From Silvibacterium bohemicum (GTDB taxonomy: Bacteria > Acidobacteriota > Terriglobia > Terriglobales > Acidobacteriaceae): 64,000 bases of DNA. Positions within the stretch are counted from its first letter, which is position 1. Each line of letters starts with the position of its first letter. A program made the translations under genes and the position numbers. The DNA lies in the NCBI RefSeq assembly GCF_001006305.1, contig NZ_LBHJ01000001.1, forward strand, positions 248,001-312,000. Direction: 5' to 3'. A model generated the notes under the pieces. That model saw only the letters and a program-made list of their open reading frames with translations, was not told the DNA's origin and did no database searches. Below are positions 34,411-43,093 of this stretch, one piece after another.

Positions 34411-36957
34411 TTATCGCAACGATGTCTCCATCTCGTTCAGCCAGTCCGGCGGTTTGAGAATCTCGCGCGGCTTCGATCCCTCGGCCGGACCGACGATGCC
34501 GTCGCGCTCCATCATGTCGATCAGGTGCGCGGCGCGTCCATAGCCGATGCGCAGCCGCCGCTGCAGCAGGGAAGTGGATGCCTTGCCGAACTCCAGCACC
34601 AAGCGCACCGCATCCTGGAAGAGCTCGTCGTCGTTGTCGTCACCATCTCCGCCAGCATCAAGGTCGCGACCCTGCGCATCCTTGGGCGGTTCGAGGAAGC
34701 CTTGCACGTACTCGGCCTGTCCCTGCTTCTTCCAGAAATCTGTAACTGCAGCGATTTCTTTTTCCGTCACGAACGGAGCATGCACGCGCTGCAGGCGCGA
34801 AGTGCCCGGCGGCAGGAAGAGCATGTCGCCTCGTCCCAGCAGCGATTCGGCGCCGTTCGAGTCCAGAATGGTGCGCGAGTCGACTTTAGTTGCCAACCGG
34901 AAGGACATGCGCGTCGGCACGTTCGCCTTGATCAATCCGGTAATCACGTCGACAGAAGGCCGTTGCGTAGCGAGAACGAGGTGAATGCCGACCGCGCGCG
35001 CCATCTGCGCGAGGCGCGTGATGGCCTCTTCGACATTGGCCTTGTCCAGCATCATCAGGTCGGCCAGCTCGTCGATGATGATCATGATGTAAGGCAGCGG
35101 CTCTTCGTCCGGAGCGTCGTCGAAGAGGCTGGGCAATCCAGTCTCAAAGAGCTTGTTGTACTGGTCGATATTGCGCACGCTGCGCGAAGCCAGCAGCTTC
35201 AGCCGGCGCTCCATCTCGCGGACAGCATTTCTTAACGCATTCGCCGCCAGCTTGGGCTCGGTGATGATCGGCGTAAAGAGGTGCGGAATGCCTTCGTACA
35301 TGCCCAGTTCCACGCGTTTGGGATCGACCAGGATCAGCCGCACCTGCGCCGGCGTGGCCTTGAACAGCACCGACATGATCATGGCGTTGATGGCGACGGA
35401 TTTGCCGCTGCCCGTCGATCCGGCGATCAGCACGTGCGGCATCGTGGCCAGGTCGGCCACGACGATGCGTCCGTTGATGTCCTTGCCCATGGCCAGCGTT
35501 AGCTTGCTCTTGCCGGTGCGGAAGCTTTCCGCTTCGATCACATCGCGCAGCCAGATGGTCTCGCGGTCAAGGTTCGGCACCTGGATGCCGACCGTGCTCT
35601 TGCCCGCCATGCGCTCGATCAGGATGCTCTCCGCGCGCATGGCGAGGCAGAGGTCTTCCGCAAGCCCCGTCACGCGGCTGTACTTCACGCCCGCATCGGG
35701 GCGGAATTCGAATGTCGTCACCACTGGTCCGGGATTGATCCGCTCCACCTGGCCGGTCACATCGAACTCGGCGCATTTCTCCACCAGGATTTGCGCTTCC
35801 ACGCGCAGCTCGTCTTCGCGAACGGTCTGCGTATCTTCGCTGCGGTGTAGCAGCGTGCTGGGCGGCAGCTTGAAGCCGCTCACCGATTTGGGCGCGACGG
35901 TCACCGGCCGCGCATCGGCGTCGGCGCGGCCGGCCACGGCAATATTCGGGTCGGATGTCGGATCGGGCCTGGGTTCACGCTTGGTTACGAGCAGCGGCTT
36001 CATTACCGGCTGAGGCGCCTGCTCGGCTACCAGCTCCGGAATTGGCTCAGGATCGGGAATCCGGGCCTGAGGAATCTGCTCCCAGATGCTGGGCGCGGCC
36101 GGCTCCTCGGCGAACATCTCGGCGAAGCCTTGCTGCCGGGGTCTGCTTTCCCGGGGTCTGCTTTCGTTGCTTGGCGCGTCGCTTTCGCTGGCATCTGCAA
36201 ACGGTTCGGCAATCGGCTCGACGATCTTACCGCGTTGGAAATCCTGTTTCTCCAGCTTGGCCGCCGCCTTGCGGGCCTTGGCCAGCTCTTTTTCTCGGAT
36301 CTTGTCCTGTCGCGCTTCGGCCTTTAACTCTTTGGCCCGGGCGCCTGCGGTGCGCCAGTTGCGCCAGCGATCGCGCCAGGCCATCAGGAAGGCGAAGCGG
36401 ATGGCCAGCCACTCGCGCGCCGTGTTGAAGCTGAAGGTGGTCGAAAGGTAGATGGCGATGGCCACCATGCTGGCCGAAATCACGCAGGCGCCGGGATAGT
36501 TCAGCCACGCGACCAGCGCGTCGGAAGTGAGGCGTCCCACCAATCCGGCGATGGGCAGGCCGTAGAGAAAGCGCAGGTGGCCCGGCAGTAGTCCCAGCAA
36601 CGCCGGTCCGAAGATGGTGCACAGAAGAATGCCGAAGAGCTTCGCGCCCGGAGATCCTGCGGGACGCGAACGCAGCCAGGTCCATCCCAGCGCGCCGGCC
36701 AGCAGAGGCACACAGAATGCCGTGAGCCCTTCAACTTGTAGTAGAAGGTCGGCAATCCACGCGCCGATGAGGCCCGTCCAGTTATGCGCGGGGCGTCCGT
36801 TGCCGAGGCCGCCAACCGTATCGAAGGACGGGTCGGTAGGTCGATAGGAGACGAGGGCGAGGAAAAGGAGGATCGCGGAGACCAGCACCAGCAGGCCGAT
36901 CAGTTCATTCAGGCGGCGATTGCGGGTGGGCGTAGTAACGAGTTTCAGGGGTTTCAT
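34411..36957 (-). CDS. ftsK: DNA translocase FtsK
   Basis: An 848-residue protein with four membrane segments in the first 190 residues, a charged linker, then the motor: beta-domain motif STLLHRSEDTQTVREDE, Walker A GSTGSGKSVAIN, Walker B-like IMIIIDELADLMM, and ATQRPSVDVITGLIKANVPT. The C-terminal gamma winged helix is STSLLQRRLRIGYGRAAHLI followed by MMERDGIVGPAEGSKPREIL. It couples chromosome dimer resolution and terminus segregation to division. The linker is shorter than in Escherichia coli and comparable to SpoIIIE-type proteins. It has its own terminator. Confidence 0.96.
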   Translation of the reverse strand: MKPLKLVTTPTRNRRLNELIGLLVLVSAILLFLALVSYRPTDPSFDTVGGLGNGRPAHNWTGLIGAWIADLLLQVEGLTAFCVPLLAGALGWTWLRSRPAGSPGAKLFGILLCTIFGPALLGLLPGHLRFLYGLPIAGLVGRLTSDALVAWLNYPGACVISASMVAIAIYLSTTFSFNTAREWLAIRFAFLMAWRDRWRNWRTAGARAKELKAEARQDKIREKELAKARKAAAKLEKQDFQRGKIVEPIAEPFADASESDAPSNESRPRESRPRQQGFAEMFAEEPAAPSIWEQIPQARIPDPEPIPELVAEQAPQPVMKPLLVTKREPRPDPTSDPNIAVAGRADADARPVTVAPKSVSGFKLPPSTLLHRSEDTQTVREDELRVEAQILVEKCAEFDVTGQVERINPGPVVTTFEFRPDAGVKYSRVTGLAEDLCLAMRAESILIERMAGKSTVGIQVPNLDRETIWLRDVIEAESFRTGKSKLTLAMGKDINGRIVVADLATMPHVLIAGSTGSGKSVAINAMIMSVLFKATPAQVRLILVDPKRVELGMYEGIPHLFTPIITEPKLAANALRNAVREMERRLKLLASRSVRNIDQYNKLFETGLPSLFDDAPDEEPLPYIMIIIDELADLMMLDKANVEEAITRLAQMARAVGIHLVLATQRPSVDVITGLIKANVPTRMSFRLATKVDSRTILDSNGAESLLGRGDMLFLPPGTSRLQRVHAPFVTEKEIAAVTDFWKKQGQAEYVQGFLEPPKDAQGRDLDAGGDGDDNDDELFQDAVRLVLEFGKASTSLLQRRLRIGYGRAAHLIDMMERDGIVGPAEGSKPREILKPPDWLNEMETSLR

Positions 36958-37107
36958 TCAGGCACAACGCAGTGTTCGCCGCCGAAAGACGGCCAAACAG
37001 TCCGAACCCCCAGAGCATTCTCATTATTTCAGAGCAGAGCGAACGGTTGGAGAAAAAGCCGGGGAGGAATCGACCTCGCTAAGGGACTTGCCGTCCGGGT
37101 AATCCTT

Positions 37108-37698
37108 CTAAGGCCAAGGCACTCCTCGCTTAAAATCGCAATGAGCTAGAAGCTCGGGCGCAAGGCGCACTCCCGGCAGTTCAATCATTACTGTTTGGAG
37201 TCCAGCCTTCCTGGCGTATTTCAGTGCTGGAACGCAATCCGTATCGTTGGAAATCAAGACAATCCGATCTACCGAATGATTGCCGGCGTACGCAGCTATA
37301 TCGAGGCCGATTCGCATGTCAACGCCCTTTTGCTCGAAGAGTGGTTCGAAATCGGCATCGGAGAGCTGTGCCGGAGAGGAGACTGGAGTCTTCTTCGGTT
37401 TGAATCCCCGAAACTTCAAGACGCCTTTTCTCACGGCGAAAAGATCTTTGTGCGAAAGCTCGTGTAGCCACTTATCTGAACCTTGAAATTGAAAGTCCAT
37501 TCCTGAAACCGGAAGCTTCTGAACGCCAACATAGGGAGCGCAGTCGTAATAGAGAATCCGAAAAAGATCCTCGTCGGCAGATTTGCAGGAGTGTGCAAAC
37601 TTCTCGATGAAATCGGGTACGTAAGTCTTCTTGGCCTTGTTTGCTAGAGCGCGGAGGTGTCCGCCGTCAATCAGCACAACAATCTTAGAACTGTTCAT
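37108..37698 (-). CDS. NYN-domain (LabA/DUF88-like) putative ribonuclease
   Basis: The ATG at 37698 gives 196 residues beginning MNSSKIVVLIDGGHLRALA; an upstream in-frame ATG at 37722 lies inside a hairpin loop and is less likely. The PIN-like NYN fold is shown by acidic residues in VLIDGGH, VDMRIGLDIAAYAG and LISNDTDCVPALKYARKAG, which would bind the metal. The family degrades RNA or acts in defence-like settings; the exact target is unknown. GC is clearly lower than in adjacent ftsK, and the upstream region is AT-rich, which suggests horizontal acquisition. Confidence 0.8.
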   Translation of the reverse strand: MNSSKIVVLIDGGHLRALANKAKKTYVPDFIEKFAHSCKSADEDLFRILYYDCAPYVGVQKLPVSGMDFQFQGSDKWLHELSHKDLFAVRKGVLKFRGFKPKKTPVSSPAQLSDADFEPLFEQKGVDMRIGLDIAAYAGNHSVDRIVLISNDTDCVPALKYARKAGLQTVMIELPGVRLAPELLAHCDFKRGVPWP

Positions 37699-37713
37699 AG
37701 TTAGAAAATATAA

Positions 37714-37733
37714 AGCCCCCATTTCTGGGGGCT
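37714..37733 (-). terminator. Hairpin just upstream of the NYN gene
   Basis: AGCCCCC (37714-37720) and GGGGGCT (37727-37733) pair around a 6-base loop. On the minus strand it is followed by TTTATATTTT and then the NYN start at 37698. It could terminate transcripts from the SH3-like gene upstream or act as an attenuator in the NYN leader. Confidence 0.65.
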
Positions 37734-37775
37734 GGATACATGCTCGCCTACGAGCGTAACGGATATAGCGTCATT

Positions 37776-37813
37776 GTATTACAAACGCCATCAATCGTCA
37801 TCGTTTGTTATAC
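37776..37813. promoter_or_regulatory. Imperfect dyad upstream of the NYN gene
   Basis: GTATTACAAACG (37776-37787) and CGTTTGTTATAC (37802-37813) are inverted with one mismatch in 12, separated by 14 bases. The surrounding 175 bases between the NYN gene and the SH3-like gene are AT-rich and hold no gene. An operator or promoter-associated site is possible. Confidence 0.35.
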
Positions 37814-37897
37814 AGTGATCGTTTCCCGCTTTAGAGTTTCAACAGTTAATCTGACCCTCTGCCAAAAGAGCTGTTAGAACACATTCCGCCGATCTAG

Positions 37898-38962
37898 TCA
37901 CTCTCTGTCGCTGCCGTAAATCGCGATCCCCTGCTGCACCTTGAATGCCAAGTCCGCTGCCCGCGACGCCGACACCGACTGTGGGTATTTCGACTGCAGA
38001 CGCCCGGCGATGTCCTGGGAATGCGCGCGATCCTCTTTGGCGCGGCCCTCGTTGCCGTCGGCAGTCCACATATCGCCGGCTGCGGCCATGCGCCATGCGG
38101 CGTTGTAGAGCGCTTCAGGCGCGCGCGGCGAGTCGGGATGCTCGTCTACGTATTTGAGGTAGATATCCGTCTCTTTTTCGGGACACTTCTCCGCTCCCTG
38201 CCAGTCGCCGCACAGCTTGTTGTCGATCAGGTCGTAAGCAGCGAGGTCGGCCCACTTAGTATGCGGAAAATACTTCTCGATCTTCCGCATCTCGTCTTCG
38301 TCCATCTGCTCGCGGAGATAGTTCTCTTTCTCGTGCGCCGAGGGCAGGGTCGCGGCATCGGCTCGCTGCAGCTGCCAGCGAACATCCGCAGCGCGCCACA
38401 TAGCCTCCGGCGTCAACGGCGATTGCGGATACATCTCGACCACGCGACGGTAGAGTAGTCGCGCATCCAGCGCGGCGCGCGGCGGAGGGTGCGGCTCGGT
38501 CGCGGCGTTCTCCGCTGCTACTCCTTCGCCAAAGAGAATCTGATCCCCGTGCGGCGTATTCGTATCGACGACGCCCTTGTCGATCATCCAGCCGGAGACG
38601 GGCGTTACCTGCTGGTTCTCCTCCATCACTGGTTGGTCGGCCTTGCGCGATTCCGGCGCATCCACGTTGGCAAAGACTCGTAGCCACTTCCCGCTGCGTT
38701 CGACGATGATCAGCTCGCGTCCCGGAGTGATCTGGCCTCCGCGATCTGCAGATTCATCCGCCTGCACATACAGGTTGGCGACGCGGATGACGGTCGCCTG
38801 CGTACCGTTTTTCGGCATCTGCAGCTGAGGCATGCGTTTCTGCGCGAAAGCGCAGGCCGCACCGAGCATCAGCAGAAGAGTGGGGAGGAGTCGCAGGTGT
38901 CGCATGACGATGGTGAGACGTCGATTGGTCAGCATTGGTTTCGACTTCAATATACGCCCCAT
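37898..38962 (-). CDS. Secreted SH3-like domain protein with TPR-like helices
   Basis: About 354 residues. The ATG at 38962 has AGGCGG 6 bases upstream; an ATG at 38905 would give a cleaner Sec signal (MRHLRLLPTLLLMLGAACAFAQ). A bacterial SH3-like domain follows (TVIRVANLYVQADESAD, GRELIIVERSGKWLRVF), then helical repeats with TPR/outer-membrane-assembly-like spacing (YRRVVEMYPQSPLTPEAMWR, YLKYVDEHPDSPRAPEALYN). The combination suggests a periplasmic scaffold that binds cell wall or protein partners. Function unknown. No operon partner. Confidence 0.75.
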   Translation of the reverse strand: MGRILKSKPMLTNRRLTIVMRHLRLLPTLLLMLGAACAFAQKRMPQLQMPKNGTQATVIRVANLYVQADESADRGGQITPGRELIIVERSGKWLRVFANVDAPESRKADQPVMEENQQVTPVSGWMIDKGVVDTNTPHGDQILFGEGVAAENAATEPHPPPRAALDARLLYRRVVEMYPQSPLTPEAMWRAADVRWQLQRADAATLPSAHEKENYLREQMDEDEMRKIEKYFPHTKWADLAAYDLIDNKLCGDWQGAEKCPEKETDIYLKYVDEHPDSPRAPEALYNAAWRMAAAGDMWTADGNEGRAKEDRAHSQDIAGRLQSKYPQSVSASRAADLAFKVQQGIAIYGSDRE

Positions 38963-39007
38963 CAAATGCCGCCTCGTCGCCGGTTCTCACGTTTCCGCAT
39001 CACGCCA

Positions 39008-39025
39008 GGTGCGGTCTTCCGCACC
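39008..39025. repeat. Small perfect hairpin
   Basis: GGTGCGG, loop TCTT, CCGCACC. It directly precedes the longer hairpin at 39027-39070 and may be part of the same repeat cluster. Confidence 0.5.
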
Positions 39026-39026
39026 A

Positions 39027-39070
39027 CGCTGGGTGTCCACATCTCGCAACTGAGATGTGGACACCCAGCG
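39027..39070. repeat. Perfect 19-bp hairpin abutting the threonine dehydratase stop codon
   Basis: CGCTGGGTGTCCACATCTC (39027-39045), loop GCAACT, then its exact complement (39052-39070). It ends on the base next to the stop codon of the minus-strand dehydratase gene and has no T-run. The core GGGTG(T/C)CC with ACATCTC or ACGTCTC is shared with the element at 47283-47314, so it is a mobile or recurrent palindrome. It may act as a terminator or an mRNA 3'-end stabiliser. Confidence 0.75.
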
Positions 39071-40060
39071 TCAGCGATCAGCCAGAATCGCCCGCAGTAC
39101 CTCAGGCTCGACGTTGCCGCCGCTCAGGATGGCAACCACTTTGCGGTAGGGAAGCAGCTCGGTCTGATGAAACAGAACCGCTGCCGTTGTCACCGCGCCG
39201 CTCGGCTCCGGTGTCAGCCCGCCAGCGTACAGCGTTCGCATGGCCTGGCGTATCTGGTCCTCGGTTACGGTCAGGATGTCGTCGACGAAGGCCCGCACAT
39301 GCAGAAAATTCAGCTCGCCCAGGCTCTGCGTGCGCAGCCCGTCGCAGAGGGTGCGCGTGGTCATCTCCGCGGGCCAGCTCACCAGCTTGCCTCCGCGAAA
39401 GCTCTCCTGCGCGTCGGCGGCGAGCTCGGGTTCGATGCCCAACACCCGTACCTCCGGCTTCAGATGCTTAATGGCTGCGGCAACGCCGCTCAACAATCCG
39501 CCGCCGCTTACCGGAGACAGGACCAGGTCAACGTCGGGAAGGTCTTCGAGAATTTCCAGGCCGCACGTGCCCTGTCCGGCGATGATCTGCGGATCGTCAT
39601 AGGGTGGAATCATCACGTAGCCGAACTTCGCTTCGAGTTCCTCGGCTTTAAGTTTGCGATCGGAGCTCGCCGGCCCTACTTCAATGATCTCCGCGCCCAG
39701 CGCGGCCGTGGCCTGCTTTTTGACTTCAGGAGCATTTGACGGCATCACGATCACCGCCTTCGCGCCTACCGCCCGCGCCGCATACGCCACCCCCTGCGCA
39801 TGGTTGCCGCTGGAATAGGTGATCACGCCGCGCCGCCGCTGGTCATCGCTGAGTTGAGCAATCTTGTTGTAAGCGCCGCGTAGTTTGAAGCTGCCAATCG
39901 GCTGCTTCGATTCGTCCTTGATCCAAGCCTCGCCGGCAATGCCGGAGAAAGAGAGAGAGACCAGAGGAGTGTGCGCGGCTACCCCGCGTATGCGGGCCTG
40001 AGCGGCTTGAAACTGATCGAGAGTGAGCAAGGCTTCGTCGGTCATGTCTCTTTTCATCAT
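39071..40060 (-). CDS. PLP-dependent threonine/serine dehydratase
   Basis: A fold-type II PLP enzyme of about 329 residues. The PLP-Lys motif is GSFKLRGAYNKI, the phosphate loop SGGGLLSGVAAAIKH, and a conserved SSGNHAQGVAYAARAVGA follows the Lys. No C-terminal ACT regulatory domain is present, so this is the short, catabolic (TdcB or serine racemase-like) type and not full-length IlvA. It deaminates threonine to 2-oxobutyrate or serine to pyruvate. The start is uncertain: ATG codons at 40060, 40057 and 40045 and a TTG at 40096 are in frame and none has a good ribosome binding site. Confidence 0.88.
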   Translation of the reverse strand: MMKRDMTDEALLTLDQFQAAQARIRGVAAHTPLVSLSFSGIAGEAWIKDESKQPIGSFKLRGAYNKIAQLSDDQRRRGVITYSSGNHAQGVAYAARAVGAKAVIVMPSNAPEVKKQATAALGAEIIEVGPASSDRKLKAEELEAKFGYVMIPPYDDPQIIAGQGTCGLEILEDLPDVDLVLSPVSGGGLLSGVAAAIKHLKPEVRVLGIEPELAADAQESFRGGKLVSWPAEMTTRTLCDGLRTQSLGELNFLHVRAFVDDILTVTEDQIRQAMRTLYAGGLTPEPSGAVTTAAVLFHQTELLPYRKVVAILSGGNVEPEVLRAILADR

Positions 40061-40129
40061 AGGCGAGGAGGCAACGAGTATTTCTGGTTTGGTCAAGTGA
40101 TGTAGCTACAAATGTAGCAACATAATTCC

Positions 40130-40380
40130 GTGGGGTTCCAGTGGGACACACGCAAGGCTGCACGGGGTGAGCTTTTCTTTCGCGACGAAAGTCTTTAAGG
40201 ACTCCAATCGTCTAGAGCGTCTGGAAGACAGCGAGGATTATGGCGAGACCCGCTGGATCGCATCGGCCTCGCTGGGCAAATTCTCGTCACAGCGATCTAT
40301 GTGTGCGTGGCGACGATATCCGATTTATTTCTGTAAGAAAGGCCGACCGCGATGAAATCGAAGCCTACTGGAACGGTTAA
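40130..40380 (+). pseudogene. Decayed BrnT-type toxin gene
   Basis: Pieces of a BrnT protein lie in three reading frames. Frame with GTG at 40130: FQWDTRK. Then, in another frame from about 40158: LHGVSFSFATKVFKDSNRLE to near 40259. Then IGLAGQILVTAIYVCV from 40262, and GDDIRFISVRKADRDEIEAY from 40309 to the stop at 40378-40380. Their order matches the BrnT family pattern (WD...K, HGVSF, the IGL...LLV strand, RIISARKA). This implies a small deletion of roughly six codons and at least two frameshifts, so no functional toxin is expected. The intact antitoxin start lies within its 3' end, the usual BrnT-BrnA overlap. Confidence 0.7.
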
Positions 40381-40666
40381 ATACACTCTCGACCCGGCCA
40401 ATCCACCCCGGATGACGCCAAAGCAGGAAGCCAGGCTGCTCAACATGACCGATGCTGAGATCGACTACAGCGACATCCCGCCCCAGCACAATAAAAAGGA
40501 CTGGACGCGGCCCGGTGCTCTGATCCCCGCCGAGAACAAGCAGCAGATCACACTCCGCCTCGATGCGGATGTAGTGTCATTTTTCAGGAAGATCGGCAGG
40601 CGCTACCAGAGCCGCATCAATGCTGCTCTGCGCGAGTACGTGGAAGCGCAAAAGAAGGCAGTTTAG
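40352..40666 (+). CDS. brnA: BrnA-family antitoxin
   Basis: A 104-residue protein with an acidic middle (LNMTDAEIDYSDIPPQ) and a C-terminal ribbon-helix-helix DNA-binding segment (QQITLRLDADVVSFFRKI followed by YQSRINAALREYVEA), which is the BrnA signature. BrnA normally binds the BrnT ribonuclease toxin and represses the brnTA promoter. It is preceded by AAAGG about 12 bases upstream and overlaps the 3' end of the decayed brnT at 40130-40380. The frame is intact, so an antitoxin without its own toxin remains. Its stop overlaps the stop of the convergent gene by 4 bases. Confidence 0.88.
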   Translation: MKSKPTGTVKYTLDPANPPRMTPKQEARLLNMTDAEIDYSDIPPQHNKKDWTRPGALIPAENKQQITLRLDADVVSFFRKIGRRYQSRINAALREYVEAQKKAV

Positions 40667-41178
40667 GGCAGATCTTTTGCACGCACGGGATCGCCGGGCG
40701 ATTCATCTTTCCAGATGATCTGCGTGACCTTCCAGCCCGAGCCGTCCCCTGGCCCCTCCCGGATGGCTTGAATCGCATTGATGCCGCGCGCCATCGCTTT
40801 GCCATCGGGAGTGGGGCGAATTTCGAAGGTGCTCCAGATCTGAGCGATCTGGCCGAAGGTCTGCGAAGAGTACTTCACCTGGCGCTCGTAAAACTCTTTG
40901 TCACCACGCTTCGCCACGCGTGTGACCCAATCCTCGACGGTCAGAGGCTGCGACTCCCACTTGCCTTCCGGAGACTTCGAGACCGGAATCAACTTCGCGT
41001 CGGGCGCCATCAATCCGCGGAGACAGGTGCGATCCTTGTTTCCCGGCCCGCTCACCGCGTCATCCAAAGCTTTGATCAGTTCGGGAAGAGTATTCGTCGA
41101 AGGGCAAGCCTGCGCATGGCACGCAGGAATGCCCAGAACCGAGATACAACCAATCAGCAGAAAGCCGCGAAAGGTCAT
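40663..41178 (-). CDS. Secreted NTF2-like (SnoaL/DUF4440-type) hypothetical protein
   Basis: About 171 residues from the ATG at 41178, which has GAGG 9 bases upstream; a GTG at 41187 is also in frame. The N-terminus is a Sec signal (MTFRGFLLIGCISVLGIPACHAQ). The body has ALDDAVSGPGNKDRTCLRGL, LTVEDWVTRVAKRG and IWSTFEIRPTPDGKAMARGI, which fit a cone-shaped NTF2-like fold with a hydrophobic pocket. Similar proteins are annotated as nuclear transport factor 2 family proteins in soil bacteria. No catalytic role is proven. It lies 18 bases past rnj and may be read from the same transcript. Confidence 0.7.
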   Translation of the reverse strand: MTFRGFLLIGCISVLGIPACHAQACPSTNTLPELIKALDDAVSGPGNKDRTCLRGLMAPDAKLIPVSKSPEGKWESQPLTVEDWVTRVAKRGDKEFYERQVKYSSQTFGQIAQIWSTFEIRPTPDGKAMARGINAIQAIREGPGDGSGWKVTQIIWKDESPGDPVRAKDLP

Positions 41179-41196
41179 CGTTCTCACCCTCGTGAA

Positions 41197-42855
41197 TCAG
41201 ATCTCCAGAATGACCGGCATAATCAGCGGCCGCCGGCTGGTGTTCTTCTGGATATACCGCTTGAGGTCGACGCGGATCTTTTCCTTGATCACGCCGTAGT
41301 CCGCCTTTTCTTCGGCGCTCGAATTCTCCAGCGTCGAAGCCACTACCTGCCGCGCCGACTCCAGAAGCCCGGATTCGGCTACGAAGCCGCGCGTGACCAG
41401 CTCCGGCTGGCGTTCGACCTTGCCGCTCAGCTTGTTGATGGTCAGGATGGGCAGCACGAAGCCGTCTTCGGACAGATGGCGCCGGTCGCGGATGACGATA
41501 TCTTCGACGACATCGGCGGTCGAGCCCGAGTCGATGCAGATCCGTCCTGCCGTGACCTTGCCCTTCTTCTGCGCGCTCTCGCGATCGAGCTCCAGAACGT
41601 CGCCATCCTCGATCACCAGTGCCTGATCGACGACGCCGATGCTCTGCGCCAGCTCCGCATGCTTCTTCAGGTGACGATAATCGCCGTGCACCGGGATGAA
41701 GAACTTCGGCTTGAGTAGGTTGATCATCAGCCGCTGCTCTTCCTGGCTCGCGTGTCCGCTCACGTGGATCAGCCCCGACGCGCCGTCGTCGTAGATTACA
41801 TGCGCATCGCGACGATAGAGGTGATCGATGACGCGATAGATGCTCTTCTCGTTGCCGGGAATCACCCGCGAGCTCAGCACCACGGTATCCCCGGGCAGAA
41901 TGTGCGCGTGCTTGTGATTGTCCACGGCGGCGCGGCTCAGCGCGGACATCGGCTCGCCCTGCGTGCCGCTGATGAGGATCATCATGTTTTCCGGCGCGAA
42001 GTCGTTGATCTGGCCGGGATGAATCAGCAGACCCGGCGGCAGATCGAGATAACCCAGGTCCTGCGCGATCTCCGAGGATTCCACCATCGATCGCCCCACC
42101 ACGGCTACTTTGCGGCCATGGAAGTGAGCCAGATCGAGGGCGATCCGAATGCGATAGATCGAGGACGAGAAGCAGCTGAAGAACAGCTTCTTCTTGGTGC
42201 GCGAAAAGACCTCGTCCAGGCGCGGCTTGACCGACCATTCGCTCGGCGTATAGCCGGGGCGGTCGACGTTGGTCGAGTCCTGCAGCAGCGCCAGTACACC
42301 GCGCTTGCCGTATTCGGCAAATTTGTGAAGGTCGAAGGCCTTGCCATCCGGCGGTGAGAGGTCGATCTTGAAGTCGCCGGTGTGTACGATCACACCGACT
42401 GGGGTTTCAATGGCCAGGGCCACGCAATCCACCAGGCTATGCGTCACGCGGATGGGCTCAACCGTGAACGGCCCGAGCGAGAACTTCGCTCCGGGAGCGA
42501 TCTCGATCAGCTCGGTGTCGTCGAGCATCTTGTGTTCGTCGAGTTTGCCCTCCACGTAGGCCAATGTGAACTCCGTGCCGTATACCGGGACGTTGAGCTC
42601 GGAGAGGATCCACGGCAGGCCGCCGATATGATCCTCGTGGCCGTGCGTGAGAATGATCCCTCGAACATGCTCTTTGTTTTCAACGAGGTAAGTGATGTCG
42701 GGAACGACAATATCGACGCCGAGCAACTCGGACTCCGGAAACATGAGTCCCGCATCGATAACGAGAATGTCGTTCTGCCAGCGAACGGCGAGGCAATTCA
42801 TGCCAAACTCGCCCAATCCGCCCAGGGGTATGATCTGTAACTTTGTGTCTGCCAT
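41197..42855 (-). CDS. rnj: Ribonuclease J
   Basis: A 552-residue metallo-beta-lactamase/beta-CASP nuclease. The zinc motif is ILTHGHEDHIGGLPW, further ligands are in HTGDFKIDL and SGHASQEEQ, and the beta-CASP region has NIMILISGTQGEPMSAL-like sequence (MILISGTQGEPMSALSRA) and VHGDYRHLKKHAELA. RNase J combines endo- and 5'-3' exonuclease activity in mRNA turnover and rRNA maturation, in the cytoplasm. The start is ATG at 42855. It lies upstream of the NTF2-like gene. Confidence 0.95.
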   Translation of the reverse strand: MADTKLQIIPLGGLGEFGMNCLAVRWQNDILVIDAGLMFPESELLGVDIVVPDITYLVENKEHVRGIILTHGHEDHIGGLPWILSELNVPVYGTEFTLAYVEGKLDEHKMLDDTELIEIAPGAKFSLGPFTVEPIRVTHSLVDCVALAIETPVGVIVHTGDFKIDLSPPDGKAFDLHKFAEYGKRGVLALLQDSTNVDRPGYTPSEWSVKPRLDEVFSRTKKKLFFSCFSSSIYRIRIALDLAHFHGRKVAVVGRSMVESSEIAQDLGYLDLPPGLLIHPGQINDFAPENMMILISGTQGEPMSALSRAAVDNHKHAHILPGDTVVLSSRVIPGNEKSIYRVIDHLYRRDAHVIYDDGASGLIHVSGHASQEEQRLMINLLKPKFFIPVHGDYRHLKKHAELAQSIGVVDQALVIEDGDVLELDRESAQKKGKVTAGRICIDSGSTADVVEDIVIRDRRHLSEDGFVLPILTINKLSGKVERQPELVTRGFVAESGLLESARQVVASTLENSSAEEKADYGVIKEKIRVDLKRYIQKNTSRRPLIMPVILEI

Positions 42856-43093
42856 CGGAAACTACGATGCTAGCAGGTGTGGTGCTCCCTACAAAGCATT
42901 GCAGCTGCAATCGGACGCCTATCCGCTGAAATAGTCATCGCGGATGGGAATGAAAGCCAGGCCGTTGTGTATGTGTTGTAGAACGGCCGGTCATGATCCA
43001 CTGGAACGCAAAATCGCCGCGCAACTCTCTCACGGGGAACGAGAAGCCGCGCAGCGATTGGGAATTAGTTAGGTCACGGTTGTCCGGCCTGGT

